Source: Byssothecium circinans
Taxonomy: Eukaryota; Ascomycota; Dothideomycetes; Pleosporales; Massarinaceae
DNA: 64,000 bases
Assembly (NCBI GenBank): GCA_010015675.1
Contig: ML977014.1
Location: 224,800 to 288,799 of the forward strand
Direction: 5' to 3'
Position 1 is the stretch's first letter. Each line of letters opens with the position of its first letter. Positions 42,502 to 55,779 of this stretch are shown piece after piece. The notes under the pieces are model-generated. The model did not search any database and was not told the DNA's origin. It saw nothing but the letters and a program-made list of their open reading frames with translations. Position numbers and translations under genes: made by a program.

Positions 42502-42852
42502 TTATATCAAGTATTCTAGCAGGCGTACAGTATCATGGTTTGTAACGATACACTCCTTTCGCCCTTCCCACCAGATGCAGCTAACACAGACACTGGGCTC
42601 AACTTCGGTGGTAAGGGAGGCAAAGCTCATTCTAATGATGCTGCAATGCAGTGATCTTGCAAACTTGACGAGACGCTGCTTCGAATCCCGCTCTTGTCGG
42701 GTCCATCCCTCCATCATGCTATTTGAATGGTCTTCAATCACGGCTAATTCCCAAACATTGGTCGGGAGATTGTAGAGTCGTGCGAGTGCTGAGAGACTTA
42801 TGGGAGTCGGCAAGACCGCCAATTGAGGGAGAATCAGCGTGGAGTCCGTCAT
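42502..42852 (-). pseudogene. Fragment resembling a medusa-type (DUF7082-like) regulator domain
   Basis: The minus ORF reads MMEGWTRQERDSKQRLVKFA then SVCVSCIWWEGRKECIVTNH and DTVRLLEYLI before a stop. From memory of the family, this order (a WSQEE..AKRRLV helix, CISCIWWEG.NECFVTSVDT, LLE) is the conserved C-terminal domain of fungal developmental regulators of the medusa type, which normally continues for about 70 further residues with basic and Trp-containing segments. Here it stops after LLEYLI, so the copy is truncated. The start at 42852 (MTDSTLILPQ) is arbitrary; an upstream ATG at 42870 is in frame. A short unexplained ORF lies beyond at 43150-43338 (plus). Confidence 0.45.
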
Positions 42853-45800
42853 TTTACCTAAGCAATCCATATTGGCCGTAGGACTGTAGGTTCAGGGACA
42901 TGGAAGGCGGTTTCGTGTCTGTGTGTAGGGTAACTAATGCTGCACAGAACTGGATACAAACTTTTCTACGAAAGATATGGAGCGTAGAGAAGCTGATTAT
43001 GAAGACTCCCGTATTCGTAGGGGCCGAGCAAGTTGTGTTGTGCTGGTCGCGGCGAGACGGTATATGCGCTGGCCATGGATAGATTTGTGCTGCTCGCAGT
43101 GTGTCTTGAGTATGCCTGTCGCCGACCATAGCACAATCCCTAGCTACAATTGCTGGAAGAATTGCACTTCCCGAAAAGGTCCACGGAAGACAGGCGCGCA
43201 AGGCTTGGGGAGATGCTGGAGAAGGTAAAGTCTGGCTCGTCTGACCTCGAATTGTTCTCCAACCCATGGCCCGAACTGCTGAGCTACGTCAACCAATTGA
43301 TGAGCCTCTTCGTTTTCGTAAGCCACTTTAGGTTGTGATGGCTGTGCTAGCTATTTAGGCACCAAAGGTTAAGGATAGTCTCTCGAGCAGGACTCAGAAT
43401 CGACGTAGAAATTTGGATAGAAGGGCTTGAAAATGCTGAGAATGATGATGTAGGCGTTGAAATGGGCCTAGAGTGACTCTGGGGCCATTTAGCATTCGAG
43501 AACCATACATAGAGCTGTTGGTTGATTATTCTGTGAATCCAGCAGCGGCTGAGCCTTTGGCAACTCCGATACACAGTACTGCACGCAGATTGATCAGATG
43601 AATTCGCGCACGCGGAATTGCACAGTAGCAAATAACGTTAGCAGTGAAAATACCTTTTGCAGGAACGGCATCTTCTAACGACTTTCTTAATTTGAGACGG
43701 TGGGTGTAATGGCTTATTACAGCAATTCCCTGACCATATACAAATATACAAATATACAAAAAGAAACGACGCCTACATATTCGCCTCGCAAACGCACTAC
43801 TTTCAGAAGGTTGCCGTATAACGGCAAGAAAATAACTTAGAGTAGCACATACTGAATCTGAGACATGGCGCTGCCTGCCTCGTATGCAGACCGATATTAT
43901 TATTTCAGGGTAAAGCTTCGACGCCGCCGTAAGCATTACCGACCGGTATGCGGAAGGACCGCCCCCCTTCCCCCCCGCTATTTTGCCGCCTGCTCGCACA
44001 GTTTGGGTGGTCTCTCAACTTCGCATTTGTGGATATTGAGGCATGCATGGGCGCTTGGGGTTCCGTGTGTCGGAGTGTGTGGGTGCATAGCATACGTACG
44101 TCAACCACACTTTACTGTACTAACGGGTGAGCCCACAAGAGAGGCTCAAGTTGCAGGAAGGTGTACCGTCGGGTACATACATGAAATTACATACGCGAAG
44201 CCCAAAGGCCTCAGGCTGAAGACAAAACCTGACGACGTCTTGACACGACACGAGCAAGTGGCGAAAACTTTAACATTCCAAGTTCCGCCCTAAATGCGTG
44301 CCTAGTCGTCGTTAAGCTCCTTCCCCCACTATAACATAAAACGCTCGAAGCCATCCCGCCATTTCGTCCCAAACGAGCACGCAACTGTCGTCATAGGCGA
44401 ACTTGTAACTCAGCCCTGTTCCGCACTCTCTCAAAATTGGAATAATAATCACAATAATACCCCCATGTAATCTCAGGGTTTTTGCTGCTTCTGCGCAGCA
44501 ACAGCCATTTGCAGCGCGCACTGTGCACTGATGAGCAGCATGCCTGCCTTTACTGCATGCAAAGACCTTAACGTCCCGAAGCGCGGTCCGACTGGTCAGT
44601 TTCGCACAGAAGGATTCGTACAGTCCAGGTATGTATTTTCATACTCGCCGCATCTGCCCGGAGTGTAGGTTTTGTGAGGCGGATAATAATGATTATGCGA
44701 GATGATGAAAGGTCCGAGATCTTTCGTACCTGTGATGAGTGAGGTGAGACCGGGCATGGTCAGAGCAACCTGGGGTCCAACTTTCCCATACTTTTCAGGT
44801 GAGTATTCCATGGTTTATAGCCCGAGCACACTCACCGACATGCTGAACAAGCCCCAGAGAGGTGAAACCATCATAACTGCTGGCGTGAAGAATGTACGTA
44901 CCTTTACGACCCATGTAACACCAAGCATGTCACTGCCAGAGCGTTTCCCCACTCCTCATCGGACCTTCCATCTCAACCCAGTCTAGCGCCCCTGTGATCA
45001 CCCAGGGTCCAAGCCACAAAACGCCCATCGACGTCATCAGATACGATCCCAGTCAGCGACGACGAATCGTCATCGAGCACGGCCGAGTTCAATGTGCCGT
45101 TTTGTTTTTGTTGCGTTGGTTCTTTGAGGGGAGCTGAAAAGGGCGTTGGGCGTTAGGCATTGGGTATCGTTATCCATCGGCCTCACGGCCGTGTCAAAGA
45201 CAAAATGACGCTGGCGGCGCGATTGTTGTCAGAGTCGGGTTGTCAATAATAGGTCGTTGTGTGCATGTTACTCCTGAGCATTCTTGCGGACATGAATTGT
45301 TGCGGAAATGCGGTTCTTGCTGTAAGGTTTCTATTGTGTTGGTATTCTGGTGAGATTGAGTCATTTTGCTCGCGGCTTTCGCCTGGAACGAGTGACGAAA
45401 TTTCATCCCCAGTGTAGGGCTCCTTCAAGCCTCTGATGAGAGAAGCCCATCTGCTTCTCCATATTGAACCATCCTGCCTTTCCCTCCCGGCATCCCCCAA
45501 AACTACTGTACAATGGTCATGCAATCACCACATAAGGTGTTGCGAACGAGGGTCTAAAACATTAAAATGTATAGCGAAGGTGGTGGACCCCACGTGCCAA
45601 TCTAGGGCGTCGTGATGGTTGAAAACAATCAACAAGGAGATAGGATATGAAAAAAAGCCCCGGGCAATGCGCATACTGATACAGACGGACGACATAAAAA
45701 CAGTCGTTCGTGGAAAGGGGTAATCGCGGAAACCAGAAACACCTTGAAACGCCGTGGCGACCTCTCATGATGCGAAGAGTAGGCCTGGGGAATAGGTATC

Positions 45801-46042
45801 TCGAAAATTCGTAGTGCAGCGACCGATAGAAGAAGATTCGTCTCATCCCATCTCTTTTCGTGAAGGGTTCCCCAATCTAAACCGTTCAACTAAGAAACGC
45901 TGTGCTGCGAAAAAAACGCGACAGTGGATATCTCAAGCGCACATCAAACGAAGAGAGATCAAAACAGTGATGATGGAGGGGTAGGCCGGAGCGGTGGTGA
46001 TGGGCCGATCCGGCACGTCAATCATCTTGGTGATCGACTAGT
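42853..46042. other. Gene-poor region, 3.2 kb
   Basis: No intact gene. 43776-43835 carries the second copy of a dispersed repeat. On the minus strand between about 45065 and 44596 there are coding-like pieces (MGVLWLGPWVITGALDWVEM; VALTMPGLTSLITGTKDLGP) with apparent GTGAGT and CAG sites, perhaps a small membrane-protein gene or its remnant, but I could not build a single phased model. Confidence 0.4.
43776..43835 (+). repeat. Dispersed repeat, copy 2
   Basis: Diverged copy of 38806-38880; same block order, with C/T differences (cgcaaacgcactac versus cgcaaatgcaccac). Confidence 0.4.
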
Positions 46043-47225
46043 CTATGCATCGTCGGGCGAGGGATGATCAAGGTGACCTTCGCCCTTGTGAACTTTGCGG
46101 TGCCGTCTCAGATTCGAAACGACGGAGAAGTGACGACCACAACCTTCGACTTCACAAGCAAACGCTGCATAATGTTAGCCAGATTCCGTACAAATACACT
46201 CGACAGGACTTACGCTTCTCCCCAGTATGGCTATACATGTGAGTCTGCAACGAACTGGGGCGAGTGAATCGCTTGTCGCAAATCTTGCACTTGTGCTTCT
46301 TCTGAGAGCTCGATGCGACCTTGGAACTGAAGGAACCCATCATCGAGGAGGGTGGTGGGATGTTGGCGCCCATGAGGGCGTTCGGTCGAGGCAATGTTCG
46401 CGAGTGGGTAAGGTCAACGGATTCTGACGCGGAGCTGTAGTCGGTAACTGATCCTTCGCCGCCATAATAGTTTCCGCCATTATAGCTGGCCGACGAGATG
46501 GAAGAGTGCGCGGAGTGGGCCGATGGGAAGCCGTACGAGTCGGTCGAGCTGCGACTGGAACCTTGGGTCCCATAGATATTCCTGGGGGTGATATCGGACT
46601 GGCTCAGGGAGACCATGCCCCGACTGGCGTCAAGAGCGTCGCTGAAGCTGTTGCGCTGGGGCTGTGACATTCTGTTAAAGTCAACTAATGAACTCTGGCG
46701 TTGACGTAGCGTGTCCAACGAGTTGTCAGTGAACGGTAGCGTGGGTACTGACGGCTGAGATGAGCGACGGGCAGAGTCCTGCTGGTATGCACTTGTGCCA
46801 TATTCCACCTGCGAATAAGGAGCCGACGTGGGTGCGTACGTATTTGTGTTTGGCGAGGCAGATGAGCCATATCCACCTGTGTAGCTTCTCGACAAAAGAT
46901 CTTGCGACGCTTCTAGTAAGTGGTCTGTTGCGAATGTACCATCCGGGAGAGTAATACCTGATCCAAGAGACGGAGCCGTCACGGGGAGGCCATGGTAGGG
47001 AATGGCGATACTGGTCGGTCGCTGCTGTATGGACTGAGGCTGCGACGAGGCATGGCTTTCGAGGCCAGACGATACATTGGGGGCGATTGAGGTTTGGTAC
47101 ATCTGCTGCGATGTGGCAGGCGCCGACACCCACGGGTTCGTGAAGTGCGGGTGAGGGTAACGCAGAGGATCGTAGCTCATGCCGTTCAGTTGGGACTGTT
47201 GGCGATTGTCGACAGCCATTGCCAT
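46043..47225 (-). CDS. flbC: FlbC-type C2H2 conidiation regulator
   Basis: Nuclear transcription factor; FlbC in Aspergillus activates the conidiation cascade. Exons 47225-46214 and 46164-46043 (intron 49 nt, GTAAGT...TGCAG) give 377 residues. The N-terminus MAMAVDNRQQSQLNGMSYDP and a long Ser/Tyr/Gln-rich region precede two adjacent C2H2 fingers: CKICDKRFTRPSSLQTHMYSH, then, across the intron, CEVEGCGRHFSVVSNLRRHR. The linker HTGEKPF spans the intron. The protein ends soon after with a PSPDDA tail, as in the family. A likely 5'-UTR intron is 47334-47279 (GTGAGC...TTTAG); an ATG at 47297 lies inside that intron, so 47225 is preferred. Confidence 0.88.
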
Positions 47226-50200
47226 ATCGGTGGGAATGCAGGTGATTGTGGGAAGGAGACCCTTTTCAAATAGTGGTGCTAAAGGGGGTACAAACAAACA
47301 GAGTAGGTAGCTATCGTGAAGGCACGACGCTCACAAGAGTCCAAAGCTGAAACAAGACGGTTCGAGGGTCAAGAAACGTGGGGATAGACGATCACTTGGG
47401 CACACAGTGTGGGATCTGCGGGCCTTTTGAAGTTCAGACAGACACTGGGGACACCCGTCTTCAAGCCTTCCGGGAGAAGTAATGATGAACGCTTCGGTAC
47501 GCCGATCGCAAGGCGGGTCCTGATAGGTGCCGTGGCAGTGGACCACAGAGATTGAGTTTCCGGGTGTTGCGGTCGCAGATGACGGAGTGGCAGGTGCTCG
47601 AGCGTTTCAAGTGCAGCGCAGAGTGTGGAGAAAGCAGACGTGAGCGGGCGCAGGGGACGGCGGCCGTGCTGTGTCTGCGTGGTGCGGCGAAAGATGGGGA
47701 GTCGTTTGGGGAGGGTAGTAACGCTGAGTGGTCGGCGGAACGGGCGCCAGCAACAAAGAAGAAAAGATGCTCCGTCAGAGTGCGAAGCTTTGATGGAAGA
47801 GGAATCGATTGACTGACGGCGGAAACGCAGTACAGTGTGGGATGGGATGGGATGGGATGGGTTGGGATTGAGGGATGTTGATCAACGGACAGCAATTGGG
47901 GAGTGCTGGTTGATAAATTCGGCTGGTTGACCAGGACTCGTCTACAGCAGACAGGACGTCGTTATGGGTTATGGCAGGCTCCGCAGTGTCCGCACAGCAG
48001 CACAGCAGCACCTTCATCATAGGCTGGCAGCCAAGGCCAGAGGAGGGAGCCACCACCGCTAGGCAGGAACCCCCGGACAGACGACGTGCAGGGGGCAGGC
48101 ACTGCAGGGAGTGGGCCTGTCCCTGTCTGTGTCTAAGATTCCTCGAGGCTGCTTTAAGGCGCCGGGGCAGCACCGCAAGATAGGCCCGCCACAGTATGGA
48201 ATAGGGACCAAGGCTCTTATCATTTTGCTTCGACAGTTATTTTTTGCTTCGACAGCAACGCGGAACAGCACAGCCGGCGATGGCGCTGCTCTATCGGCGC
48301 ATGACGGCGCTGGTGCTGGCTGCTGGCGGGCTTGACGATTTGACAAGTTGACAATTCGCAGCCTGCCCCGTTGCCGCTTCGAGCGCTTGGCTGGCTCGAG
48401 ATCCGTGTCAAACCAGACGGGCTAACCGCTTCAGCGAGGACAGCATTCTGAATTTGCAGTGTGGGAGATTGGACGTTTATTCTCCGCTCAGCTGACTCGC
48501 TCCAACGGCGCGAATCAACGCAAAGACGTCCAGAATTAAGGCGTCAAGGGTGGTGTGAAGAGAGAGTCAGAGGCTACACCCATCTACACTGGCATTCAAG
48601 TCCACACTTAGCCCCATCAAATGATCAAAAGCAGTCACGTCCACAGCATTCGGTCCGCGTTAACGGTAGTTACCTTTAATAGTACGGGCACGACTATTGC
48701 GGAACATGCCAGCAGCCCAGCGCCCTAATACTGAGACGGCGCTGTGCGGTGGACAGCCCTCGCCGCACCTGCACGGAGCCTTCACGATGACGACAGACGG
48801 AGGTGCTAGTGCTCATGCTACGCGCAACGCCATGATGAGATTGAATTAATTGTGCTTCTTGCTGACACGACGCGGAGAAAGTCAAGAATGCCGTGCATGT
48901 CGTCACTCTGCCTGCTCCGCTCTTGGCAGTACCCACACGACGTCAGTCTGTCCATTGCTATTGGCCGACGCTTGGAAGGCTAAGCCGCTATAATGGCGGG
49001 AACCGTTGCGTTGGACCCTTCAGCATCGTCATTGTCTTCGACCCTTGCTCACTTCTCCGCGATAGGAGACGCACTTCAACTATGGTCAAACAGCCACCAA
49101 TAACGACTTAATTGTGCTCTATCGACGACAGCTGCAGCGCGGCGCTGGAGAGGTTCACTGCACTGTCTCCCCGGCCGTATCGACTCCGGAGTGGCAATTC
49201 ACGCGACAGCACAGCACGGCTACCCATCTCCTCTCCAGACTCACCGCCTACTGCAGATAGGCGTGTTGCAAACAATGGTGAATGGCTAAGTTTCGGCCCA
49301 CCCACAGGTGACAGGGCGGCCTTGCTTGGGCAGCCCGCGGAGTGAGGCCGCCCTCCATATTTTTTGCCTCTGTGCACGCCGCCTCATGCAGGGTCACCAT
49401 GGCGCTTCCCGGGCTATCCTCCCCTCCGCTAGAAGGCTTGTGTTTCCTAAAAATCTCTAGGCTTGCCACTACAGAACGAGCACGCTCCCGCCCACTCTAC
49501 GTCAGTCAGAGACATGGACACTTCACACTTGGTTAGAAACGCCACGCTTCGCAGGGGAGCACTCCGCAGTGGTGGACCCTGCATCGCAAGCCGTCCACAT
49601 CGATAAACACGGTTTAGCTCGCTTCTGCATTTGAGAGGCTTGCTTCCAGCGTAGTTTATTTCCGAGATGCACCCCTTGAAGGGCCGATGAGGTAGGTTCG
49701 GTAGGTAGTCACAACCGCATGTCTGCTTGCGATCGAAGCGCGTTTTCTGCCGTCGTGGATGTAACAGATCGATCTTCGTGTTGCATTCCTGGTGTGGACT
49801 CGTGTGTACCAGACGCGCGGCTCTTTGACATCTCAAACGTGGCTTCACGTTTGTGTTTGGGGGGGAGATGCAAAGGTAAAGTGGGTTTATTCCCGATATG
49901 TAGGTAGTGGTGGGAGCCCTAGAGCCTCGTTGCTGTGTGTGTAACCCCTCACTACTACCGGATTGTGAGAAAAGGAGTTCAAAATCTAATGCGCGGAACG
50001 CACGAGTGCCGAGCGTGAACGGCGGGACAAACATCCTGTGAAGCCATCTGTTTAGTGCGCCATCCACCATGTCACGAGCGCCGTGTCCGCCCGCCACGAT
50101 ACCTATCACCTCAAGTGTCAGGTACAGCAATTTCATCAATGTTTCTACCGGTCCTGTACCGTACACTATCCATGGCATCCATGCTCGAATCTATGGTACC

Positions 50201-51426
50201 TAGCTTCATGTTATGATCAACCCACGTGGTGCAAGGGCAAAATACTCAAAGACACCATGATGATCATCCATGACTCCTTGACAACAAGGCCGAATTCGGC
50301 ATCTATACAAGGCGATTGTACCCCTTTTCGGACCTGTTCCTTGGACCGTGGGTGCTCAACATTGTTGTGAACTGGAAGCTATGGCGCGATATCTTGCACA
50401 TCTTAATTACATGTATTCCATGTTCCAACACATATCCACGTGACGCTGGTCGACCAGACATGGAACCCCCCTCCACAAAAAGACACCATCACGGTCCTCC
50501 AGGTTGCCGTTAAAGATTTGAGATTCCAACCCCAGCATTTTGCCCCCTTTTGCGGCCAGTCTTGCCCAGGATGGCAAATGAGTCCCCATCCAAAGTGGAA
50601 ACTATCTAACAGAACCTGCGTGAGAGAGTGTGAGGGGTATAGTCCATGACTCGCGATACCAGTTCGGCGTTCGTTGGAGACTTGGGAGATATCATTATCG
50701 TGGCATGTAGAGAGTTTAATTTGATGTTTTTGCGGACTGGGCAACTTGGGCAAGGTTGTGAAAATCCCATACCTATGTAGGTATCTAACCCCCCCGCTGT
50801 CTATGCTCATTGGCTGGAACCAGCGTCCCGTTAGACTTCAAGGACTGACGTGGATTTCGCAATTGAGCACACCAGTGCACCCCACATGCAGCTAGCAGCT
50901 TGCAAGCAACTGCACTTACATGCATGTGCCGGGGGGAAATTATTCAAATAATGAACAAATGCCTGCTTGTCTTGTTTTGTCGTGTTGTTCTTGCTCCCAA
51001 GTCGCACCAAGACCCGAACACATTGCCGTGCTGCCAATGAAAATGAGGCGTTGTGGTCGCCGACCTCAAAATCCATCACGTCCAAGTCACTTCTCGTAGC
51101 TTGAACCAACGTGTCGGTAGTCGCGAATACCTGCCGGTATATGGTAAAGGAAAAAGCCTCAGCACTGGATAAATGCCAGGATAGTGAAGTTTTTTGGTTC
51201 CATGAAGGATAGCGCTATTTTGCGACTCGCAAATCTTATTCGTTCGTGAGTGGTAGGTAGTCGGTTGTTCAAAAGCGGCGGGTAACAGTGGCAGAGAGCG
51301 GGCAGCGGTGAGAATGCGCGAGACCATACACGGCAGGTTGTTTGAACTGTAATGAGGCCCCCTCTTCAAAGTTCACGTGCGGTACTCTACCATTAGCATG
51401 CCAAATCGTGCATCTTGTACACGTGT
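47226..51426. other. Long gene-free region upstream of flbC, 4.2 kb
   Basis: Contains the flbC leader intron, a GGGAT microsatellite and otherwise no recognisable gene on either strand. Long upstream regions are common for developmental regulators, so part of this may be flbC control DNA; the right end is the 3' flank of the histidine kinase gene. Confidence 0.45.
47839..47867 (+). repeat. GGGAT pentanucleotide microsatellite
   Basis: About five tandem GGGAT units, the last imperfect (GGGTT). Confidence 0.7.
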
Positions 51427-54400
51427 TTATTCATCTGTTGCTGGAGGACTTGTGAACGATAGGGAAGGTCTTGCACCAGGAGAATTGCGAGCCATGCTCT
51501 CACTCCGATTTCGGGTTTCGACTTTGTTCAAGTCTTCCTCACCATCTTTTCGTGGGGCATGACTGCTACCCCCAGGATCCGGCTCCTTTTCCTTTTCTAG
51601 CCGCTGCATGTTCTCCTGTGTCAGGGGCAGCGACGATGCCTCCTCCGGACTGGCAGGGCGACGCCTCTGGGATCCTGTTAGAGGGAGCAGTTTATCGTCT
51701 CGAAGATTGGATGCCTTTTCTTCGGCCTGAATGCGTTGCATGGCACGGTCGCCAGAAGTCTCGGAGGATTTGGCTACCGCGGGATCGCTCGTAAAGTGCA
51801 GGCGGTCAAGCTCAGCCGTCAGCGAGGGATGCGCCGGCGTTTCAGATGTGGCCGGGAGCTGAGGGATGTGCGGAAGATCATGGAGCTTTTGAGCCGTCTT
51901 TGCAGTGGTCAGTGCGCTGCATGGAAGATCTTCGTCGGATCCGGAAGCCATCTCACGCCTTCCCTCGATAGCCCACTTGACCACTTAACACGAGCATGTC
52001 AGCACTTGGACCTTAGATGTCGGTTCAACAGCGACTCACGCATCTTCTCAAGCAATTTCCCTTTGACGGGCTTTGGAAGATAGTCCTGATAACTCTCAGT
52101 ATCTCGTAATGCAAACAGGGGAGCTACACTCACATCCATTCCTGCTCGCTGGCACTTCTCCCGGTCTCCCTGAATGGCCGAAGCCGTCATGGCTATGATG
52201 GGAACGTTTCGCACGTCGGGCGCATTCTTGAACTCCGTTCTGATGGCATGGGTCGCACTGTATCCGTCTCGGATGGGCATCTGCAACCGATTATCAGCAA
52301 GCGCTTCATGCGACCCGGAGAGCACTCATCTATACCTGAACATCCATGAGAATGATATGAGGTCGGGGGTGGGTAGGCGACGGCTCCTGTGCAAGGTAAT
52401 CCAACACCTCCTGCCCGTTCCAGACGGCGTTGACGCTGAAATGCAACTTCTTGATGGTCTTGAGTGCAATCTGTTGGTTGATTTGGCTGTATGCATGCAA
52501 TTAGCAAGGCTGACTGCAAGCAAAAAGGGGTATATGGCTAGGATGTACGCACTTGTCTTCCACCACAAGGATATGAATGTTCTTTCTCTCGCTTTCTGAT
52601 AGATTGATCAAGTGCTCTGGAATGCCGGTGCTGATAGCTGGAGACAATGGAGTGGTCTGCAAGTCACCTGGACCATTTGCCTTTTTCCTTGTACCACCGT
52701 GTAGCTTCGGGGTGAGCGGGGGAGTGTGTTCTCCAGAGCTTCCACGGGAGACTGAGATGTCAGACTGCAGTCGATCCGGGATTGAAGCCAAGTCAATCGG
52801 TGGTGAGCCATCGTCTTGATACGGGGCGCGATGGAAGGGGATAGAGAACGCAGTTGTCGTGCCTTGTCCGAGTTTTGATTCCAAGCCGATTTCCCCGTGC
52901 ATCAACTCTACGAGATTCTTACTGATCGACAAGCCTAAACCTGTACCTCCGTATAGCCTCGAAGTACTTGAATCTGCCTGGCTGAAGGGTTTGAAGAGGT
53001 GCTTGCGGACTTCTTCCTCAATACCAATTCCAGTATCCTCAACAACGAAGCATACTGTGACTGTCTCTTCGGTCTCGCGCGTGATCATTACTTTCAAGTG
53101 TACATGACCTTGGCTCGTGAATTTGATACTGTTCGTTAACAGGTTAGTCAATATCTGCCGCAACCGACCCGGATCACCCATGACGCTCAAATCTCCTTCA
53201 ACCTCAGCTTGTATGGAGCTTTGGTAGTTGATATTCTTTCTCTGCGCGGCAAACGACATCATCTTGTTGATATCTTTTAACACCACCGATAAGCTGAACT
53301 GCACTTCCTCCACATCCAAGCGCCCTGATTCCACCTTTGAGAAGTCTAGGATATCATTGATGACCGTGAGAAGCCCGTTCGCCGACCGTTGGATGTTTTC
53401 CGCGCTTTCTTTCTGCTCATCGTCCAAACCCATGTCGAGAAGCAGCTCGCTCATACCGATGACACCTGTGATCGGTGTACGTATCTCGTGCGATAAGTTG
53501 GCCATTGCTTCCTTGACAGCCGCCGTCCTGGCAACCAATCTGCTGTTCTCCTCTTCTTGTGCCTTTAGTTCCATCTCTCTGTGCCGTAGCTCCGTGATTT
53601 CCTGCGACACTCCAATTACTCCGTCGATGAAAGTGTCTCCTTCCACACCTCCGACCCTTGACCGACTGTACATTGGTACGATTCGTGTACGGTAGTATCG
53701 CTCTTCCCCACCAGATCGTTCGATGATCTCATCTTGTGCCTTGCCTTCCAAGGTCTTTTCGATCGACGTCCGCCACCGTTCCATGTCGCCAAAGTATTCG
53801 AAAATGTTTTTTCCAAGAGCGTCCTTAGGTTTGATTCCAAGCCGCTCCCCTTCTAACAACGTTAGCTTACTCTCACGGTTGACTGCCCAAAGTGTAACCT
53901 TCGCGTGTTCTATCACGCGAAGCAACTGAGCTTTCGTCTGCCGTGCGGCTTGCCGAGCTTCGACCAAATCGTGAATATCCGTGCAAGTTCCGAACCACTT
54001 GAGTATGTTTCCCAAATCGTCCCTGAACGGTAGTGCTCTCCCCAAGAACCAACGCCACGAGCCGTCGTGCCGCCTAGCTCGGTATTCTGTAATGTACTCT
54101 TCGCCGGTCGCGAGTGAATGTAGCCATTTCTGTTCAGTTGCTGGCATGTCTTCCGGATGAAACGCGTCTATCCATCCCTCTCCCAATGCTTCTTCAACAG
54201 TCTGGCCAGTGTAGTCGTACCATCGATGAGAATACCAATCGTGAGCTCCAGTAGGTGTTGTTGTCCAGACCATAACTGGCATGAAGTTGGCGATGTACTC
54301 GAACTGCTGCTCGTTCTTTTGGACTTGCGCTGCCAGTTTCTGCGTGTATTCTGTCACGTCTTTGAGTATTACAATACCGCCTAGAAACTCTCCGGTGACG

Positions 54401-55779
54401 TCGTGAGAAACAACTTCGCCCGATATATCGAAGATCAACCGGTTTCCAGAGACTGGATGTCGCATGCCTACGCGCCGACTATTGATACGTTGTTGAGTCC
54501 GACAGATATGCATGATTGGAAATTTGTCTACTGCTAACTGACGTGAGAAGTCTTCCGTGTAGACAAGAAACCGACTGAGGAAAGCACGTTGATCACCACT
54601 TGTGGATATCGCATCACCTGGCATCAATTGAAGCAAAGCCCTATTTGGCAGGCCAAAGGATTCATCTTTCCACATCGCTAGACGTGGTTAGCCGAAGTTG
54701 TATGGAGGGTCAAACATTACTCCAAACCATAAGCGGGAAGGCTGATGCTATTTAGTATAGCATCTTTCATCTGCGAAGCTTTTTGAAAGATAAATGCAGT
54801 CGTGGATAGACCTCCTTTGGATTTGAGCAGTGGACCACGAGGAGGGAATTCCATCGGTTGGAAGTTGGGACTTGCGACATTTGAAGTAGGATTCGGGCCT
54901 TGCCCGGATAGATTCCCGGACGATGAGCTTGCCGAGCTGCGGGATTTACGAAGATCGAAGCTCGTTGCCGTTCTTGTTATGAACCGTCTCGAAGGGCACG
55001 ATGCGTGCGGTGTTACTGGAGCAGCGTGTGCGCTGGTAAATGTCAACGTATAGTATTGGACGTCTTCGATGCTCCATAGTGAGATGATGAGGGTGGCTTG
55101 AAGGGCCTCCTCATATATGGCGGACTTATTTGCACGTTCACAATGGCCAGTATTGTGATCACAATGGGAGATGATGACATCGACACAAACATTGCGTACA
55201 ACAGTCCTCGTGAGGTTGGCGCTGTTTAGTCTTGGTAAGTTGGGCGGTGTCGACGAGTTGGGTGTGGTTGTTGAAGCAGTTGGTGTGGTATCGCCTGAAG
55301 ACTCGTCACCTGGGTACTCGTCCATATCCGTCGATTGGTCCTGCAGAACGGAGTCGAGGAAATCCTACCACTGAGTGAGCAATGGCTGCGTATTTGTCAG
55401 ACAGATATGGACAAACCTCCCACGAGACCATCAGCGGCGAGCCATTTTGCAGTATATCAATACCCAGCTCAGCCATGCCCTTATCGCGTAGAGTATCCGT
55501 GACCGATATACCCTCCGTGGCGGCGGGCTCCCATTCAATACCAAGAAGACGGCCCATGGCTTCATTCGCCAGTACCACCGTCTTCTGCGACGAGAGTACA
55601 AGAAGTGGAATCTGGAGATATTGAAGCGCTGTCAGGGCAACCATTGTAGGTGTAGGTGTAGAGGGGAGTTCAATGGACAAGTCATCGACGTCGCTCTGTA
55701 TCGAGTCCGGCGACTCGTTCATGTTTTGTATGCCTGGCTGATTGAAGTAGTTGCCGCTCGTGGTCTCGGTATCCGCCAT
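51427..55779 (-). CDS. Hybrid histidine kinase with PAS domains
   Basis: Two-component sensor kinase with a fused receiver. Seven exons fit in phase: 55779-55417, 55364-54728, 54677-52553, 52486-52336, 52280-52134, 52085-52040 and 51983-51427, giving 1341 residues. PAS-type regions lie at about 45-115, 335-440, 455-570 (FMPVMVWTTTPTGAHDWYSH; a PAS_3-like GEGWIDAFHPED) and 580-700. The H-box is MANLSHEIRTPITGVIGMSE with His at about 730; the ATPase domain has DPGRLRQILTNLLTNSIKF, VEDTGIGIEEEVRKHLFKPF and GGTGLGLSISKNLVELM. The receiver spans the last exons: VVEDNQINQQIALK, phosphoacceptor Asp at about 1090 in HIILMDVQMP, and the conserved Lys in YLPKPVKGK. A tail of about 160 residues, Ser/Pro-rich, follows. 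No transmembrane segment is seen, so sensing is probably cytosolic. Class within fungal HHKs is not assigned. Confidence 0.9.

Noticed and set aside
42650..42700. GCTTCGAATCCCGC, resembling a tRNA B box
   Set aside because: Not a consensus B box, no A box or acceptor stem pairing, and it lies inside a coding-like frame.
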